A DNA stretch of 7,063 nucleotides, taken from positions 1 to 7,063 of the forward strand of contig JBDTLH010000348.1 of assembly GCA_039934875.1 (NCBI GenBank). Reading direction: 5' to 3'. Positions 6,395 to 7,063 of the stretch are shown here, one piece after another. The stretch's first letter is position 1; each line of letters opens with the position of its first letter. Both the position numbers and the translations under genes were made by a program. Origin of the DNA: JBDTLH01 sp039934875. GTDB lineage: Bacteria > Acidobacteriota > Terriglobia > Terriglobales > Acidobacteriaceae. The notes beneath the pieces are model-generated. The model was not told the DNA's origin and ran no database searches. It worked only from the letters and a program-made list of their open reading frames with translations.

Positions 6395-6410
6395 GTCGTG
6401 GAGTCACGAC
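6395..6410 (+). terminator. Weak hairpin after the kinase gene
   Basis: GTCGTG (6395-6400) and CACGAC (6405-6410) form a 6-bp stem with a 4-base loop, 33 bases after the kinase stop. CCCC follows rather than a T-run, so it is at best a weak or Rho-assisted terminator. Confidence 0.25.
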
Positions 6411-6413
6411 CCC

Positions 6414-6665
6414 CTACTGCTGCTTCCGCAGTATCCATCCCGACCACTCCAGCATCCGCTCACGCAGCGAACGCCGCTTCCACTGCTCGTAATTCACCTC
6501 TCTGCTCTCGCCAAGATCATCCTCGAAATCACTCTCCAACCGCAACGCTCCTTCTGCGCTGATAAACGAAATGTTGACTTCATCATTCAGCCCAAAACGA
6601 ACGAAAATCGCAGTTCGTTGATCCCATCACCGTCCATTTACCGTCCACTATCAAAACCTTGGCGA
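6414..6665 (-). pseudogene. C-terminal remnant of a cardiolipin synthase / phospholipase D-family protein, frameshifted
   Basis: This relic is split by a frameshift into two frames. Minus-strand reading from about 6665 gives A-K-V-L-I-V-D-G-K-W-T-V-M-G-S-T-N-C-D-F-R-S, the second HKD-type motif region of cardiolipin synthases, where the intact form is H-x-K-x(4)-D then G-S-x-N-x-D-x-R-S. Shifting one frame at the AAAA run on the plus strand (6594-6597) restores F-G-L-N-D-E-V-N. The rest of the typical C-terminus then follows: D-F-E-D-D-L, W-K-R-R-S-L, E-R-M-L-E-W and K-Q-Q, ending in TAG (6416-6414). The catalytic His position reads as Ile or Ser here, and the first HKD motif and membrane helices are absent. 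The intact enzyme makes cardiolipin from phosphatidylglycerol at the inner membrane. This scrap of about 80 residues cannot. The break in homology falls about 30 bases from a strong hairpin (6693-6728). Confidence 0.75.
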
Positions 6666-6692
6666 TCGAAGTGGGTGGTCGTGCGTTGCCCT

Positions 6693-6728
6693 CCCACGCT
6701 TCGCGCAGCAGAGAGCGCGAAGCGTGGG
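6693..6728. repeat. Perfect 14-bp-stem hairpin, REP-like or terminator
   Basis: CCCACGCTTCGCGC (6693-6706) pairs perfectly with GCGCGAAGCGTGGG (6715-6728) around an 8-base loop. It lies 29 bases past the stop of the second PEP-CTERM gene on the minus strand, where a terminator is expected. No T-run follows on that strand, and on the plus strand only a loose T-rich stretch begins about 11 bases later. The long GC-rich perfect stem at the edge of a gene relic is also typical of dispersed palindromic repeats. Only one copy is in the window. Confidence 0.6.
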
Positions 6729-6757
6729 TCAGCAGCCGGTTTCTTCCTTGAAACGAC

Positions 6758-7063
6758 TTAGGCGTTCAGTTTGCGCTTCGCCAAAGCGCCAAGACCGACT
6801 AGTCCGCTGCCCAGAAGGGCAAGGGAGGAAGGCTCAGGAACCTCGTGTCCGCCGTTTTGAAACGGACCTGGATTATCATCAAACACGATGCCGGAGAAGT
6901 AAGCGTCCGGTGATTGCTGGCGAACAACATCGCCGTGCTCAAATCGGAGCTCTGGGATGGCGTGAGCACCAGCGTTGGCAGCAGGACCGACCATTGCGCG
7001 TACTGAAAGTCGGTCTGTTGCTGGCTTCCTGTGGGAGCCGCAAACTCTTCGAGCATGAGTTCG
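6758..7063 (-). pseudogene. Second PEP-CTERM protein gene, 3' part, apparently frameshifted
   Basis: The 3' end encodes a clear sorting signal: V-P-E-P-S-S, a Gly/Leu-rich hydrophobic helix and K-R-K-L-N-A, stop TAA at 6758. Directly before it the same frame reads S-P-D-A-Y-F-S-G-I-V-F-D-D-N-P-G-P-F, which is protein-like. Further upstream (about 6915-7063) the more protein-like frame is a different one, with F-A-A-P-T-G-S-Q-Q-Q-T-D-F-Q-Y-A-Q-W. This resembles the Q-Y-A-x-W block I associate with a recurrent PEP-CTERM ectodomain type. Dropping from one frame to the other at about 6911-6915 (minus strand AGCAATCACC) joins A-S-N to S-P-D-A-Y-F-S-G smoothly. A one-base loss in the genome or an assembly error would explain it. 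The start lies beyond the window. If the frame is instead continuous, the gene is simply partial. The sorting signal itself is certain. The frameshift is inferred. Confidence 0.65.

Noticed and set aside
1..7063. CRISPR array, tRNA, rRNA, riboswitch or toxin-antitoxin pair
   Set aside because: No regularly spaced direct repeats, cloverleaf arms with GTTCRA-type loops, conserved rRNA segments or recognisable riboswitch cores or toxin families were seen.

Overview
The window looks like an accessory stretch of a moderately GC-rich soil-type bacterium, most likely an Acidobacteriota member. This is an inference from the gene mix: a eukaryote-type Ser/Thr kinase fused to a PD40 (TolB-like) repeat domain, two PEP-CTERM proteins of the exosortase system, and a type ISP restriction-modification remnant. 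No rRNA, tRNA or universal marker is present to fix the taxon.

Layout. 1-254: 3' end of an IS5-family transposase, the tail of the element, and a probable right inverted-repeat end abutting a YTAR-type target tetranucleotide (CTAA). 352-1044 (minus): an unrecognised ~230 aa protein that may be the C-terminal part of something larger. 1056-1649 (plus): the C-terminal ~170 aa of a type ISP restriction-modification enzyme, cut off from its helicase and methylase domains. 1650-2211: no convincing gene. 2212-2893 (minus): a complete PEP-CTERM gene unit with a sigma-54-type promoter, a palindrome upstream of it, a good ribosome-binding site and a hairpin terminator. 2894-3283: mostly non-coding, with one weak small minus-strand frame. 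3284-3712 (plus): a DUF5681 protein. 3752-6361 (plus): the 869 aa kinase-PD40 protein, the only large intact gene. 6414-6665 (minus): a frameshifted C-terminal scrap of a cardiolipin synthase (phospholipase D family). 6693-6728: a 14-bp-stem hairpin. 6758-7063 (minus): the 3' part of a second PEP-CTERM gene that appears frameshifted.

How it fits together. I see no multi-gene operon. At least three genes survive only as C-terminal fragments (transposase cut by the window edge, type ISP enzyme, cardiolipin synthase), and the second PEP-CTERM gene seems frameshifted. This suggests a recombination- and insertion-prone region. The functional items are probably the first PEP-CTERM protein, exported and sorted by an exosortase encoded elsewhere, and the membrane-anchored kinase. 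The most informative signal not explained by coding is the near-consensus -24/-12 promoter with an upstream palindrome ahead of the first PEP-CTERM gene. It points to control by RpoN plus an enhancer-binding protein. I did not find evidence for a new defence system or other novel multi-gene machinery.
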